Source: Mesorhizobium comanense
GTDB lineage: Bacteria; Pseudomonadota; Alphaproteobacteria; Rhizobiales; Rhizobiaceae
Direction of reading: 5' to 3'
NCBI RefSeq assembly: GCF_005503535.1
Contig: NZ_SCNN01000020.1
Coordinates: 53,174-117,173 of the forward strand
Length of the DNA stretch: 64,000 bases
The translations under genes and the position numbers were made by a program. Under the pieces are notes generated by a model. It saw only the letters and a list, made by a program, of their open reading frames with translations, did no database searches and was not told the origin of the DNA. Positions 32,229 to 41,235 of this stretch are shown here, piece after piece (the first letter of the stretch is position 1; each line of letters begins with the position of its first letter).

Positions 32229-33155
32229 ATGGCTACCCGTCTCTACACGCACCCGATCTTTCTCGACCACATCACGCCGCCCGGTCATCCAGAGCGGCCG
32301 GACCGTTTGCGCGCCATCGAGCGTGTGCTCGACGATGAAGCCTTCGCCGCGCTCGATCGCGTCCAGGCGACTGAAGGCGATGAAGCCACCATCCTTTATG
32401 CGCACCCCGCTGATTTCGTCGCTCGCGTGCGCGCCGCCATCCCGGAGGAGGGGATTGCCCGCATCGATGCCGATACCACCGCGAGCCCCAAGAGCTGGCA
32501 GGCAGTGATCACGGCGATAGGCGCGGCCAACGCCGCCGTCGACGACGTCTTTGCGGGCCGCGCCGACAATGTCTTCGTCGCCGCGCGGCCTCCCGGCCAC
32601 CATGCCGAAAAGGCGACGGCGATGGGTTTCTGTTTCTTCAACACGGCGGCGATCGCGGCGCGCTACGCGCAGAAGAAACATGGCGTCGAGCGCGTTGCCG
32701 TCGTCGACTGGGATGTGCATCACGGCAATGGCACGCAGGATATCTTCTGGGACGATCCATCGGTGCTCTATTGTTCGACGCACCAGATGCCGCTCTATCC
32801 CGGCACGGGCGCGAAGAACGAGACTGGTGCCGGCAACATCGTCAACGCGCCATTGGCGCCACAGACAGGCAGTGAGGTGTTCCGCGATGCCTTCCTGTCG
32901 CGCGTGCTGCCCGCGCTCGACAATTTCGCGCCCGACCTGATCATCATTTCGGCAGGCTTCGACGCGCATCACCGTGATCCGCTGGCCGAGATCAATCTGA
33001 CCGAGGATGATTTCGACTGGGCGACAGGCCAGCTGATGCAGCGCGCGGCGCGTCACAGCGGCAACCGGCTCGTCAGCCTGCTCGAGGGCGGCTACGATCT
33101 GCAGGGATTGGCATTTTCGGTCGCCGCCCATGTCGGGCGGCTGATGAAAGGATGA
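32229..33155 (+). CDS. Histone deacetylase-family (acetylpolyamine/acetoin-type) hydrolase
   Basis: A 308-aa arginase/deacetylase-fold Zn enzyme. Key motifs: 'HPERPDRLRAIERVLDD', the His dyad 'RPPGHHAEKATAMGFCFFN', zinc ligands 'VVDWDVHHGNGTQDIF' (D-x-H) and 'IISAGFDAHHRDPLAEI', and 'LLEGGYDLQGLA'. Bacterial members deacetylate polyamines or other N-acetyl compounds; the substrate is not known here. The xseB ATG directly follows its stop (TGA-ATG), so the two are translationally linked, an arrangement common in Rhizobiales. Confidence 0.93.
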   Translation: MATRLYTHPIFLDHITPPGHPERPDRLRAIERVLDDEAFAALDRVQATEGDEATILYAHPADFVARVRAAIPEEGIARIDADTTASPKSWQAVITAIGAANAAVDDVFAGRADNVFVAARPPGHHAEKATAMGFCFFNTAAIAARYAQKKHGVERVAVVDWDVHHGNGTQDIFWDDPSVLYCSTHQMPLYPGTGAKNETGAGNIVNAPLAPQTGSEVFRDAFLSRVLPALDNFAPDLIIISAGFDAHHRDPLAEINLTEDDFDWATGQLMQRAARHSGNRLVSLLEGGYDLQGLAFSVAAHVGRLMKG

Positions 33156-33410
33156 ATGATGGCTGGTGAAACCAACGAAGACATCAAGGCGATGAGCTTC
33201 GAACAGGCACTCGACGGGCTGGAGAAGATCGTCGATGATCTGGAGCGTGGCGATGTGCCGCTCGACCAGTCGATCCGGATCTACGAGCGCGGCGAGGCCC
33301 TGAAGGCGCATTGCGACCGGTTGCTGAAGGCCGCCGAGGACAAGGTCGAGAAGATCAGGCTGTCGCGCGACGGCAAGCCGGTCGGGACGGAGCCTCTCGA
33401 CGCCGAGTAA
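33156..33410 (+). CDS. xseB: Exodeoxyribonuclease VII small subunit
   Basis: An 84-aa subunit of ExoVII, which degrades single-stranded DNA with XseA (not in this window). 'KAMSFEQALDGLEKIVDDLERGDVPLDQSIRIYERGEALKAHCDRLLKAAEDKVEKI' is the full XseB helical hairpin. It begins immediately after the deacetylase gene. In many rhizobia dxs comes soon after xseB; here about 4.2 kb of DUF2277, pirin and autotransporter genes lie between them. Confidence 0.94.
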   Translation: MMAGETNEDIKAMSFEQALDGLEKIVDDLERGDVPLDQSIRIYERGEALKAHCDRLLKAAEDKVEKIRLSRDGKPVGTEPLDAE

Positions 33411-33451
33411 GCGGGAATGGGCGAGGCGAAAGCAGGTAAGGAGTGAAAGCC

Positions 33452-33718
33452 ATGTGCCGCAACATCAAGACCCTGTTCAACTTCGAGCCGCCGGCGACGA
33501 ACGACGAGGTGCATGACGCGGCCCTCCAGTTCGTGCGCAAGCTGAGCGGCGCGACAAAGCCCTCCAAGCGCAACGAGCATGCTTTCAACCATGCTGTCGA
33601 GGCCATTGCCGCCGTGGCACGCGAATTGATCGATTCTCTCGAAACCACGCAGGAACCGCGCAATCGCGAGGAAGAGGCCGCCAAGGCGAAAGCCAGGTCG
33701 GCGCTGCGTTTTGCCTGA
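33452..33718 (+). CDS. DUF2277 family protein
   Basis: An 88-aa cytoplasmic protein starting 'MCRNIKTLFNFEPPATNDEVHDAALQFVRKLSGATKPS', the invariant opening of DUF2277. It carries the conserved N-terminal 'CRNI' and a charged C-terminus. Function unknown. ATG at 33452 is preferred to the GTG at 33443 because the family starts with MCRNI. The pirin gene follows after 9 bases. Confidence 0.9.
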   Translation: MCRNIKTLFNFEPPATNDEVHDAALQFVRKLSGATKPSKRNEHAFNHAVEAIAAVARELIDSLETTQEPRNREEEAAKAKARSALRFA

Positions 33719-33727
33719 GGAGCCGCG

Positions 33728-34648
33728 ATGAGCTTCTTTCCGGGGAAAGACCCTGAAGCGGGCGATGCCTTCGCCAGCGACCAGATCGAGCTGATGGTGA
33801 TCCCGAACGCCAAGGATATTGGCGGCTTCGAGGTGCGCCGCGCCTTGCCGACCGCCAAGAGGCGGTTGGTCGGTCCCTTCATCTTCTTCGACCGCATGGG
33901 TCCGGCGATCCTGCGTGGCGGCCAGGCGATGGATGTCCGTCCGCATCCGCATATCGGCTTGTCCACGGTGACCTATCTGTTCGACGGCAGGATCAGGCAT
34001 CGCGATTCCCTTGGCACCGAAATGGTCATCGAGCCCGGGGACGTGAATCTGATGACGGCGGGCCGCGGCATCGTGCACTCCGAGCGCACGCCCCAGGAAC
34101 TGCGCGGCGCGCCGATGTCGATCTCCGGCCTGCAGACCTGGCTTGCCTTGCCGGATGGCAAGGAGGAGGTGGCGCCGGTATTCGAAAACACCGCCGCACT
34201 GCGGCTTCCAGAGATCGATGCCGAAGGCGTTCGCGGACGTGTCGTCATCGGCGAGTTTCAGGGACTGCGGTCCCCGGTGCGGGCCGACACCGAAACGCTT
34301 TACGCCGACCTCAGACTGGCGCCGGGCGCCGTCGTGAAGATACCGGCCGACGCGGAAGAGCGCGCGATCTATACGCTGGAGGGCGAAGTCTCGATCTCGG
34401 GAGATGTCTTCCCGGCCGAAAGGCTGCTGGTCTTCCGCCCCGGCGACGAGATCATCATTACCTCGCAGACCGGTGCGCATTTCATGCTGTTCGGCGGCGC
34501 CTCACTCGGCTCGAAGCGTTACATCTGGTGGAATTTCGTCTCCTCATCCAAGGAGCGCATCGAACAGGCCAAGCAGGAATGGAAGACGGGCCGCTTCGAT
34601 ATCGTTCCTGGAGATGAGAAAGAGTTCATCCCGCTGCCGGAAGGCTAG
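33728..34648 (+). CDS. Pirin family protein
   Basis: A 306-aa bicupin. The N-terminal cupin has the pirin signature 'VGPFIFFDRMGPA...MDVRPHPHIGLSTVTYLFDGRIRHRDSLGTEMVIEPGDVNLMTAGRGIVHSERTP', with His residues for the metal site; a second cupin region follows ('ERAIYTLEGEVSISGDVFPAERLLVFRPGDEIIITS'). Bacterial pirins are variously quercetinases or regulatory partners; the role here is open. GAGGAGCC lies just upstream of the ATG, and the gene is probably co-transcribed with DUF2277. The 280 bp after it are AT-richer than average and hold no supported gene. Confidence 0.92.
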   Translation: MSFFPGKDPEAGDAFASDQIELMVIPNAKDIGGFEVRRALPTAKRRLVGPFIFFDRMGPAILRGGQAMDVRPHPHIGLSTVTYLFDGRIRHRDSLGTEMVIEPGDVNLMTAGRGIVHSERTPQELRGAPMSISGLQTWLALPDGKEEVAPVFENTAALRLPEIDAEGVRGRVVIGEFQGLRSPVRADTETLYADLRLAPGAVVKIPADAEERAIYTLEGEVSISGDVFPAERLLVFRPGDEIIITSQTGAHFMLFGGASLGSKRYIWWNFVSSSKERIEQAKQEWKTGRFDIVPGDEKEFIPLPEG

Positions 34649-34929
34649 GCTCGCTTTTGGCGCAGAGCCATCCCGTGCCAACGCACTGATCGAAAACATC
34701 AAGCGCCTGAATTTGTTTGTGTCTTTGTGACGTCCGCCTTTGCGGGGACGCGCCATGACCGCACTCTCAGCAGAATTAGCCGCAGGGGGAAGATTATTTA
34801 ACGGGAATGTAGGGAGCGAATTCAAGAGCTTCACTGTAACGCAGTGTCAATGCCCGATATCTCGTATGCGAAGCAAAAAGGCGCTCGCCTGCGACTTGAT
34901 ACATCGATAGTGTCTGTGCGGCTAAGGGG

Positions 34930-37419
34930 ATGGGGCGTTTCATTTTGTACAAGTATATGTCGGCCAACACGGCCTTGTGTTGGGGTTTGTTATTTCTGAC
35001 GCAGCAGGCGCGAGCAGCCGACGAGCCGATAATCACCGGCACATATGACGTGACCTTCACCGCTCCCGGTCAAACGCTCGCGACGGACCTGCTCGGCGCC
35101 GAGGAGGTGACATTCCGTACCGCTGGCTACGACGCGACCTACTCTGGAACCATCGACGGCTTCGTCACCAAAACCGACGCCGGACGGTTGCTGCTCACTG
35201 GTTCGCTGACTGTTTCCCACGACGATGTCTACACTCAGGAAATCACCGTCGCCGGAGGCATTCTTGCCGGTTCCGCGGAAACGCTGGGTTCGCATGGAAT
35301 CTTGCTGGCCGACACGGGGCGGCTCGAGATCACCGGCGGGGTTTTCACCGGTACGGTCACCGGTTACCAGGGCGATGCGGGCATCCTCATCGATGGCCAT
35401 GATGTCACTTACGCGGGGCCTTCCGGGAACCCCTTCTACGGTCCCATCACCATCCGCAATGGCGGCAACCTGACGATCATGACACGGCGGGTGACCCTAG
35501 TCCCGTCGGCGATTGAGGTAGACGGGACGTCCACCCTGACGTTCGGCTCGACCCCCAAGCTGGGTATCTCCGCGCCCATAGTGGTCAGTGACGGCGCGAC
35601 GATCCATACCGACTATGACTTCAGCCAGGTCGCCAACATCGTCAGCGGCGGTGTGTGGAACAAGACCGGCACCGGCAATCTGTTTTTAAACTCTCCCAAC
35701 GAATCGGCCGGTGTCAATGTCAAGGCCGGAACACTTACGGTTACGCATCTGACCTTGCCGCCGGTCGTCACCATCTCAAGCGGCGCGAAGGTCGTTTTCG
35801 GCCCTCTCGAAGACGGCGGCGTTTACGCCGGTTCGATCAGCGGCGAGGGAGCCGTCGATATCGATGCGCCGGCTTCCCTGGTCTTCACGGGGGTCAACAC
35901 TTACAGCGGCGATACAAGGATACTGGCCGGCTTGTTGCAGGTCGACGGCTCGATCGCCAGTTCGCATGTGGTTGTCTCCGATGGCGTTAGGCTGGGTGGC
36001 GGCGGCAGTGTCGGCTCCATCTCGGTTGCCTCAGGCGGAACGCTTGCGCCCGGCGCCTCGATCGGCACACTGCACACTGGCGACGTGGCGTTCGAGGTTG
36101 GGTCGATCTTCGAGGTGGAGGCTGGCGGGACCGGTGCGAGCGACAGGGTCCAGGCAAGCGGCTCGGCCATGATCGGCGGCGGCATTGTCAATGTGCTGGC
36201 CGCAAGCGGCAGATACGCCGCCGCCACTACCTACACCATCCTGAGCGCCACAGACGGCAGGGCGGGCGAATTCGATACGGTCACCTCCAACCTGGCGTTT
36301 CTGACGCCGACGCTGAGCTATGACGACAAAAACGTCTTTCTGACGCTGACCCGAAACGGCATCGCCTTCTCGCATGCGGGCGCGACTGCCAACCAGATCA
36401 CCGCGGCGGATGCTATCGAGGCGCTTGGCGGTGGCGATGTGTTCGACGCGGTGGTGCAACTGGCCGTGCCGGAAGCCCGGATTGCCTTCGATCAATTGTC
36501 GGGAGAGGTCCATGCGTCTGCCGCCGGCCTGCTGCTGGACGAAGGCGTCCATGTTCGCGACGCGGCACTCCAGCGCTTGCGGGGTGAAACGGTCGATGGC
36601 GCGCGGGCCGCATGGCTGCAGAGTTACGGCGCCTTCGGTCAAAGCGAGGGCGATGGCAACACCGCCACGCTCGCGTTTCGCTCGGGCGGTATATTTGCCG
36701 GCGCCGACGGCTTTCTCGATGATGGCTGGCAATTGGGCGGGCTGGTTGGCTACTCCAGGGCGACCTTCGATGTCGAGGATCGCAACGCGACCGGCTCGGC
36801 CGACACACTGCATCTGGCCGCCTATGGCGGCCGCGATTTCGGCAACCTCCGCCTCCGGACCGGCGCCGCCTATGCCTGGCACGATGTTGAAATCGGCCGC
36901 AATGTCGACTTTGGCGGCTTCACCGGCCATCTGTCGGCCGATTATGGCGCGAACACCGGTCAGATCTTTGGCGAGGCTGCCTATGCGTTTAGCTTTGGCG
37001 GCGTCACGCTGGAACCGACAGCGTCGCTGGCCTATGCCGGTTACAGCAGCAGGCCTTTCCGCGAGAGCGGCGACGACGCTGCGCTTTCCAGCGCTGGCGT
37101 CGATGCCAATGCCGTCTATTCGACGCTCGGCATGCGCGGAGCCGCCCAGCTTGAACTCGACGGCATTGTCGCGCGCACGACAGGCTTCATTGGCTGGCGG
37201 CACGGCTTGGACGACCTCCAGCCGAAGGCCGACCTCGTTTTCGCCAATGGCCAGCCCTTCACTGTCCTTGGTGCCGCCGCCGCCCGCAACGTAGCGATTG
37301 TGGATTTTGGATTGGATATCCAGGCCGGTTCCGCCGGCATCAACCTTTCCTATTCCGGCCAATTCGGCCCCGGCGCTTCGAGCCAGGCAGTCAAGGCGGG
37401 ACTGAAGCTGGTGTTTTGA
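34930..37419 (+). CDS. Autotransporter (type Va secretion) with beta-barrel domain
   Basis: An 829-aa outer-membrane autotransporter. A signal sequence at the start ('NTALCWGLLFLTQQARA') leads into a passenger of beta-helix repeats rich in Gly, Thr and Val (about 30-500). This includes a passenger-associated repeat 'LVFTGVNTYSGDTRILAGLLQVDG' and 'SVASGGTLAPGASIGTLHTG'. The C-terminal 280 residues or so form the 12-stranded barrel ('GARAAWLQSYGAFGQSEGDGN', 'LGGLVGYSRATFDV', 'FGEAAYAFSFGGVTLEPTASLAYAGY') and end in Phe ('LKLVF'), the BAM recognition residue. Passenger function (adhesin, protease or other) is not evident. ATG 34930 or 34957 could be the start. Confidence 0.92.
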   Translation: MGRFILYKYMSANTALCWGLLFLTQQARAADEPIITGTYDVTFTAPGQTLATDLLGAEEVTFRTAGYDATYSGTIDGFVTKTDAGRLLLTGSLTVSHDDVYTQEITVAGGILAGSAETLGSHGILLADTGRLEITGGVFTGTVTGYQGDAGILIDGHDVTYAGPSGNPFYGPITIRNGGNLTIMTRRVTLVPSAIEVDGTSTLTFGSTPKLGISAPIVVSDGATIHTDYDFSQVANIVSGGVWNKTGTGNLFLNSPNESAGVNVKAGTLTVTHLTLPPVVTISSGAKVVFGPLEDGGVYAGSISGEGAVDIDAPASLVFTGVNTYSGDTRILAGLLQVDGSIASSHVVVSDGVRLGGGGSVGSISVASGGTLAPGASIGTLHTGDVAFEVGSIFEVEAGGTGASDRVQASGSAMIGGGIVNVLAASGRYAAATTYTILSATDGRAGEFDTVTSNLAFLTPTLSYDDKNVFLTLTRNGIAFSHAGATANQITAADAIEALGGGDVFDAVVQLAVPEARIAFDQLSGEVHASAAGLLLDEGVHVRDAALQRLRGETVDGARAAWLQSYGAFGQSEGDGNTATLAFRSGGIFAGADGFLDDGWQLGGLVGYSRATFDVEDRNATGSADTLHLAAYGGRDFGNLRLRTGAAYAWHDVEIGRNVDFGGFTGHLSADYGANTGQIFGEAAYAFSFGGVTLEPTASLAYAGYSSRPFRESGDDAALSSAGVDANAVYSTLGMRGAAQLELDGIVARTTGFIGWRHGLDDLQPKADLVFANGQPFTVLGAAAARNVAIVDFGLDIQAGSAGINLSYSGQFGPGASSQAVKAGLKLVF

Positions 37420-37596
37420 GTAGGGGTAGCGGCGGTGTTGGCACCGTCATGCTGGCCTGCGCCGTGAGCGGATGACTTCTCATTTGCCAGCCGGTCCGCG
37501 CCTGCGGTTCGACGATCCGCGTCACCGGCACGCATTTACTTTCGCCTGGCGGCGGCCTATCCCGCTCATGAACAGACAGACCCGAGCAGGCCTCCC

Positions 37597-39510
37597 GTGA
37601 ACGCAACGCCGCATACGCCGCTTCTCGACAAGGTCCGCATTCCGGCCGATCTGCGCACTTTGGCCGAGAGCGACCTGCCGCAACTGGCGTCCGAGCTGCG
37701 CGCAGAACTGGTCGACGCGGTGTCACGCACCGGCGGCCATCTCGGCGCCGGCCTCGGCGTCGTCGAACTGACAGTGGCCCTGCACTATGTCTTCAACACG
37801 CCCGACGACCGGCTGATCTGGGATGTCGGCCACCAGGCCTACCCGCACAAGATCCTCACCGGCCGCCGCGACCGCATCCGCACGCTGCGGCAGGAGGGCG
37901 GCCTCTCCGGCTTCACCCGCCGCGCCGAGAGCGAATACGACCCCTTCGGCGCCGCCCACTCCTCGACATCCATCTCCGCCGGCCTCGGCATGGCTGCCGC
38001 CCGCGATCTCTCGGGCGGCCGCAACAACGTCATCGCCGTCATCGGCGACGGCGCCATGTCGGCCGGCATGGCCTATGAGGCGATGAACAATGCCGGCGCG
38101 CTGGACGCGCGTCTCATCGTCATCCTCAACGACAACGACATGTCGATCGCGCCGCCGACCGGTGCCATGAGCGCCTATCTGGCGCGGCTGGCGTCAGGCA
38201 GGGCCTATGTCGGCCTGCGCGATTTCGGCAAGAAGCTGACGTCCTATCTTGGCAAGCGCGCCGACCGCGCCATCACCCGGGCGGTCGAGCATGCGCGCGG
38301 CTATGTCACCGGCGGCACGCTGTTCGAGGAACTCGGCTTCTATCACATCGGTCCGATCGACGGTCATAATCTGGAGCATCTGATCCCGGTTCTGAGAAAC
38401 GTCCGTGACAATGGCGAAGGCCCGGTGCTGATCCATGTCGTCACCCAGAAGGGCAAGGGCTATGCGCCCGCGGAAGCCGCTGCTGACAAATACCATGGCG
38501 TCAACAAGTTCGATGTCATCACCGGCGCGCAGGCCAAGGCACCGGCCAATGCACCCGCCTACACCAAGGTGTTCGCCGAAAGCCTGATCCAGGAGGCCCG
38601 CGAGGACGACCGTATCGTCGCTGTCACCGCCGCCATGCCGACCGGCACCGGCCTTGATCTGTTCGGCGAGGTTTTCCCGAAGAGAACCTTCGATGTCGGC
38701 ATCGCCGAGCAGCATGCGGTGACCTTCGCTGCTGGCCTGGCGACGGAAGGATACAAGCCGTTCGCGGCGATCTATTCGACCTTCCTGCAGCGCGCCTACG
38801 ACCAGGTCGTGCACGACGTGGCGATCCAGAAGCTGCCGGTGCGTTTCCCGATAGACCGCGCCGGCTTCGTCGGCGCCGATGGCGCCACCCATTGCGGCGC
38901 CTTCGACACGACTTTCCTGGCCTCGCTCCCGGGCTTCGTCGTCATGGCGGCGGCCGACGAGGCGGAACTGCGCCATATGGTGCGCACGGCCGCAAGCTAT
39001 GACGATGGCCCGATCGCCTTCCGCTATCCGCGCGGCAACGGCGTCGGCGTCGACATGCCGGAGCGCGGTTCGGTGCTTGAAATCGGCAAGGGCCGTGTCG
39101 TCAGGGAAGGCACGAAGGTGGCGCTGCTGTCCTTCGGCACCCGGCTGCAGGACTGTCTGATCGCCGCCGAGGAACTTGGCGCGGCCGGGCTTTCCACCAC
39201 TGTCGCCGATGCCCGTTTCGCCAAGCCGCTCGACGAGGATCTGGTTCGCCGGCTGGCCCGTTCGCACGAGGTTCTGGTCACGGTGGAGGAGGGCGCCATC
39301 GGCGGGTTCGCCAGCCACGTGCTGCAGTTCCTCGCCCATGACCGCCTGCTGGAGAGCGGCCTGAAGGTGCGCCCGCTGGTGCTGCCCGACGCGTTCACCG
39401 ACCACGCCAAGCCGGAAAAGATGTATAGTGATGCCGGCCTGGATGCCGCCGGCATCGTGCGCACGGTGTTCACCGCGCTCGGCCATACGGTGCGCGCCCA
39501 GCGCGCCTGA
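37597..39510 (+). CDS. dxs: 1-deoxy-D-xylulose-5-phosphate synthase
   Basis: Thiamine-diphosphate enzyme condensing pyruvate and glyceraldehyde 3-phosphate, the entry step of the MEP isoprenoid pathway (also feeding thiamine and pyridoxal synthesis). Markers: 'GHLGAGLGVVELTVALHYVF', 'WDVGHQAYPHKILTGRRD', the ThDP motif 'VIGDGAMSAGMAYEAMNNAG...ILNDNDMSI', 'FDVGIAEQHAVTFAAGLA', and the C-terminal transketolase domain. Length 637 aa is normal. The start is GTG at 37597 with a weak ribosome binding site. ispH, from the same pathway, is 19 kb downstream. Confidence 0.96.
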   Translation: MNATPHTPLLDKVRIPADLRTLAESDLPQLASELRAELVDAVSRTGGHLGAGLGVVELTVALHYVFNTPDDRLIWDVGHQAYPHKILTGRRDRIRTLRQEGGLSGFTRRAESEYDPFGAAHSSTSISAGLGMAAARDLSGGRNNVIAVIGDGAMSAGMAYEAMNNAGALDARLIVILNDNDMSIAPPTGAMSAYLARLASGRAYVGLRDFGKKLTSYLGKRADRAITRAVEHARGYVTGGTLFEELGFYHIGPIDGHNLEHLIPVLRNVRDNGEGPVLIHVVTQKGKGYAPAEAAADKYHGVNKFDVITGAQAKAPANAPAYTKVFAESLIQEAREDDRIVAVTAAMPTGTGLDLFGEVFPKRTFDVGIAEQHAVTFAAGLATEGYKPFAAIYSTFLQRAYDQVVHDVAIQKLPVRFPIDRAGFVGADGATHCGAFDTTFLASLPGFVVMAAADEAELRHMVRTAASYDDGPIAFRYPRGNGVGVDMPERGSVLEIGKGRVVREGTKVALLSFGTRLQDCLIAAEELGAAGLSTTVADARFAKPLDEDLVRRLARSHEVLVTVEEGAIGGFASHVLQFLAHDRLLESGLKVRPLVLPDAFTDHAKPEKMYSDAGLDAAGIVRTVFTALGHTVRAQRA

Positions 39511-39658
39511 ATCAGAACCTCAACGGCTTGAATCGGTTTGCCGACTTGATTTCGTAACGCATTGTTAACACTGCCGTTTGGCGTTTTGCTTACCGTGTCC
39601 CTTGGCCGTTTTTCAACGGCGCCCTGCTAGATCGGCATCAGGCAGGGAGACAACAACA

Positions 39659-39952
39659 ATGAAGATGCTTCTGTGCGGCGTGGCCCTCCTGGCCGCGACA
39701 GCCGCGCCGGCCAGGGCCGAAACGCGCTATGACCGCAATCTTGAAAAGGCCGCGGTCGGCATCGTTGCCGGCAAGATGGGCGACATCCGTGGCGGCTTTT
39801 CCTACAAGCAGGTTCCGCAATTGGTGGTGGTCCCGGATGCAGCGCCCGTGCCTGCCGCCCCAGCCGAGCATCCGCGCGAGCAGGCGTCTGGTGATCTGGA
39901 CGCCGGTTTGTCTCCTGCCGTCGAGCGCCAGGTTTCCCGCACCATCTTCTAG
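39659..39952 (+). CDS. Secreted hypothetical protein
   Basis: A 97-aa exported protein: signal peptide 'MKMLLCGVALLAATAAPARA' (1-20), then 'ETRYDRNLEKAAVGIVAGKMGDIRGGFSYKQVPQLVVVPD' and a Pro/Ala-rich tail. GCAGGGAGA lies upstream of the ATG at 39659. I have a general impression of similar proteins next to dxs in rhizobia but recognise no domain. The stop codon lies inside the convergent GFA gene, a 4-base overlap. Confidence 0.75.
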   Translation: MKMLLCGVALLAATAAPARAETRYDRNLEKAAVGIVAGKMGDIRGGFSYKQVPQLVVVPDAAPVPAAPAEHPREQASGDLDAGLSPAVERQVSRTIF

Positions 39953-40350
39953 AACCACATGTCGCGCACGCAGCGCCCGTCGCGCGGCAGGTCGTCAAAC
40001 GTGTCGAGACCGTCGAAATGGTCGATGGGGAGATCGGCTACGGCTTCAGGCGGCGCCAGCCTCACATTGACCGCGATACGGGTCCGGCCAGAGGTGCCCG
40101 CGCGCAAACCGCGCCAGGCCAGCACGCAGGCACAGGTCGGGCAGAACAGGATTTCGAGCGACGGCGCATCCTTGCCTGCGCGCGTATAGCTGTTAACCGG
40201 TCCCGCGACGCGGATGCGCTCATCGACGAAGTCATAGGCCCACAGCGTGCCATAGCGGCGGCAGAGCGTGCAGTTGCAGGCGGTGACAGGACCAGGATCG
40301 CCTTCCAGGGTCCAGTGGGTTGCGCCGCAATGGCAGGTTCCCGTCAGCAT
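39949..40350 (-). CDS. GFA-family (glutathione-dependent formaldehyde-activating-like) protein
   Basis: A 133-aa zinc protein with the Gfa/Mss4-like fold. Zinc cysteines are visible as 'GTCHCGATHW' (C-x-C), 'TACNCTLCRRYGTLW' (C-x-C-x-x-C) and 'LFCPTCACVLAW' (C-x-x-C). The family name comes from an S-(hydroxymethyl)glutathione synthase, but most members lack a proven function. AAAGGAGG sits 4 bases before the ATG at 40350, deciding the start. Confidence 0.9.
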   Translation of the reverse strand: MLTGTCHCGATHWTLEGDPGPVTACNCTLCRRYGTLWAYDFVDERIRVAGPVNSYTRAGKDAPSLEILFCPTCACVLAWRGLRAGTSGRTRIAVNVRLAPPEAVADLPIDHFDGLDTFDDLPRDGRCVRDMWF

Positions 40351-40470
40351 CTGGCCTCCTTTGCCGCTGTGTTCGACCTCTCGCCCGTCGCCATTGTGCC
40401 GGCCCTGTGCACCGTCTGCAAGCCGCCCAATGTCCTTGCGTTCGCGCCCGCCTTTCTCCAATGAAGGGCG

Positions 40471-41235
40471 ATGAACACGCCTTTGCCAGCCAGCACGCGC
40501 CAGCGGCTCGACGACCTGCTCGTCCAGCGCGGGCTGTTTGCCAGCCGCTCGCGAGCCCGCGACGCGGTAGAGCGCGGCACCGTCACCGTCGATGGCGTCG
40601 TTGCCCGCAAGCCGGGGCAAACTGTCCAGCCCGATTGCGCCGTCGGCGTGGATGATCCGGCACAGCGCTACGTCTCGCGCGCGGCGCTGAAGCTGATTGC
40701 CGGGCTCGACCTTTTTGGCCTCGATCCGGCCGGCCGGGAGGCGCTCGATATCGGTGCCTCGACCGGAGGCTTTACCCAGGTGCTGCTTGAGCGGGGCGCG
40801 TCGCACGTCACGGCCATCGATGTCGGTCACGGCCAGATGCATCCGGATGTCGGCAAAGACCAACGGGTGACGGTGATCGAAGGCCTGAACGCCCGCGATC
40901 TGCGATCGGCCGATCTGGCCGGCCGCATTCCGGACTTCATCGTCTCGGATGTCAGCTTCATCTCGCTGAAACTGGCTCTGCCGCCCGCACTCGCTATCGC
41001 CAAGGCCGGCGCTGGGGCCATGCTGCTGGTCAAACCGCAATTCGAGGCGGGCCGCGAAGCCATCGGCAAGGGTGGCCTGCTGAAGGATCCCGCCGATGCC
41101 GCCCGTGTCGCCGGCCTGCTGCGGGACTGGCTGGACGATATGCCCGGCTGGCGGTCGCTCGGCCTGCATCCGTCACCGATCGAAGGCGGCGATGGCAATC
41201 GAGAATATCTGCTTGGCGGGATCAGGGATCGATGA
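40471..41235 (+). CDS. tlyA: TlyA-family rRNA 2'-O-methyltransferase
   Basis: A 254-aa protein with an N-terminal S4 RNA-binding domain ('RLDDLLVQRGLFASRSRARDAVERGTVTVDGVVARKPGQTV', residues about 10-55) and a C-terminal SAM-dependent RrmJ/FtsJ-like methyltransferase domain ('YVSRAALKLIAGLDLFGLDPAGREALDIGASTGGFTQVLLERGASHVTAIDVGHGQMHP', 'DFIVSDVSFISLKLALPPAL', 'LLVKPQFEAG'). TlyA modifies 16S (and in some species 23S) rRNA. It is next to dxs as in many alphaproteobacteria. The stop overlaps the start of the next gene by 4 bases (ATGA), so the two are coupled. Confidence 0.93.
   Translation: MNTPLPASTRQRLDDLLVQRGLFASRSRARDAVERGTVTVDGVVARKPGQTVQPDCAVGVDDPAQRYVSRAALKLIAGLDLFGLDPAGREALDIGASTGGFTQVLLERGASHVTAIDVGHGQMHPDVGKDQRVTVIEGLNARDLRSADLAGRIPDFIVSDVSFISLKLALPPALAIAKAGAGAMLLVKPQFEAGREAIGKGGLLKDPADAARVAGLLRDWLDDMPGWRSLGLHPSPIEGGDGNREYLLGGIRDR

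Noticed and set aside
39949..41169. GFA protein extended to 406 residues on the minus strand
   Set aside because: The extension runs antisense to tlyA; a strong AAAGGAGG at the internal ATG (40350) fixes the real 133-aa start.
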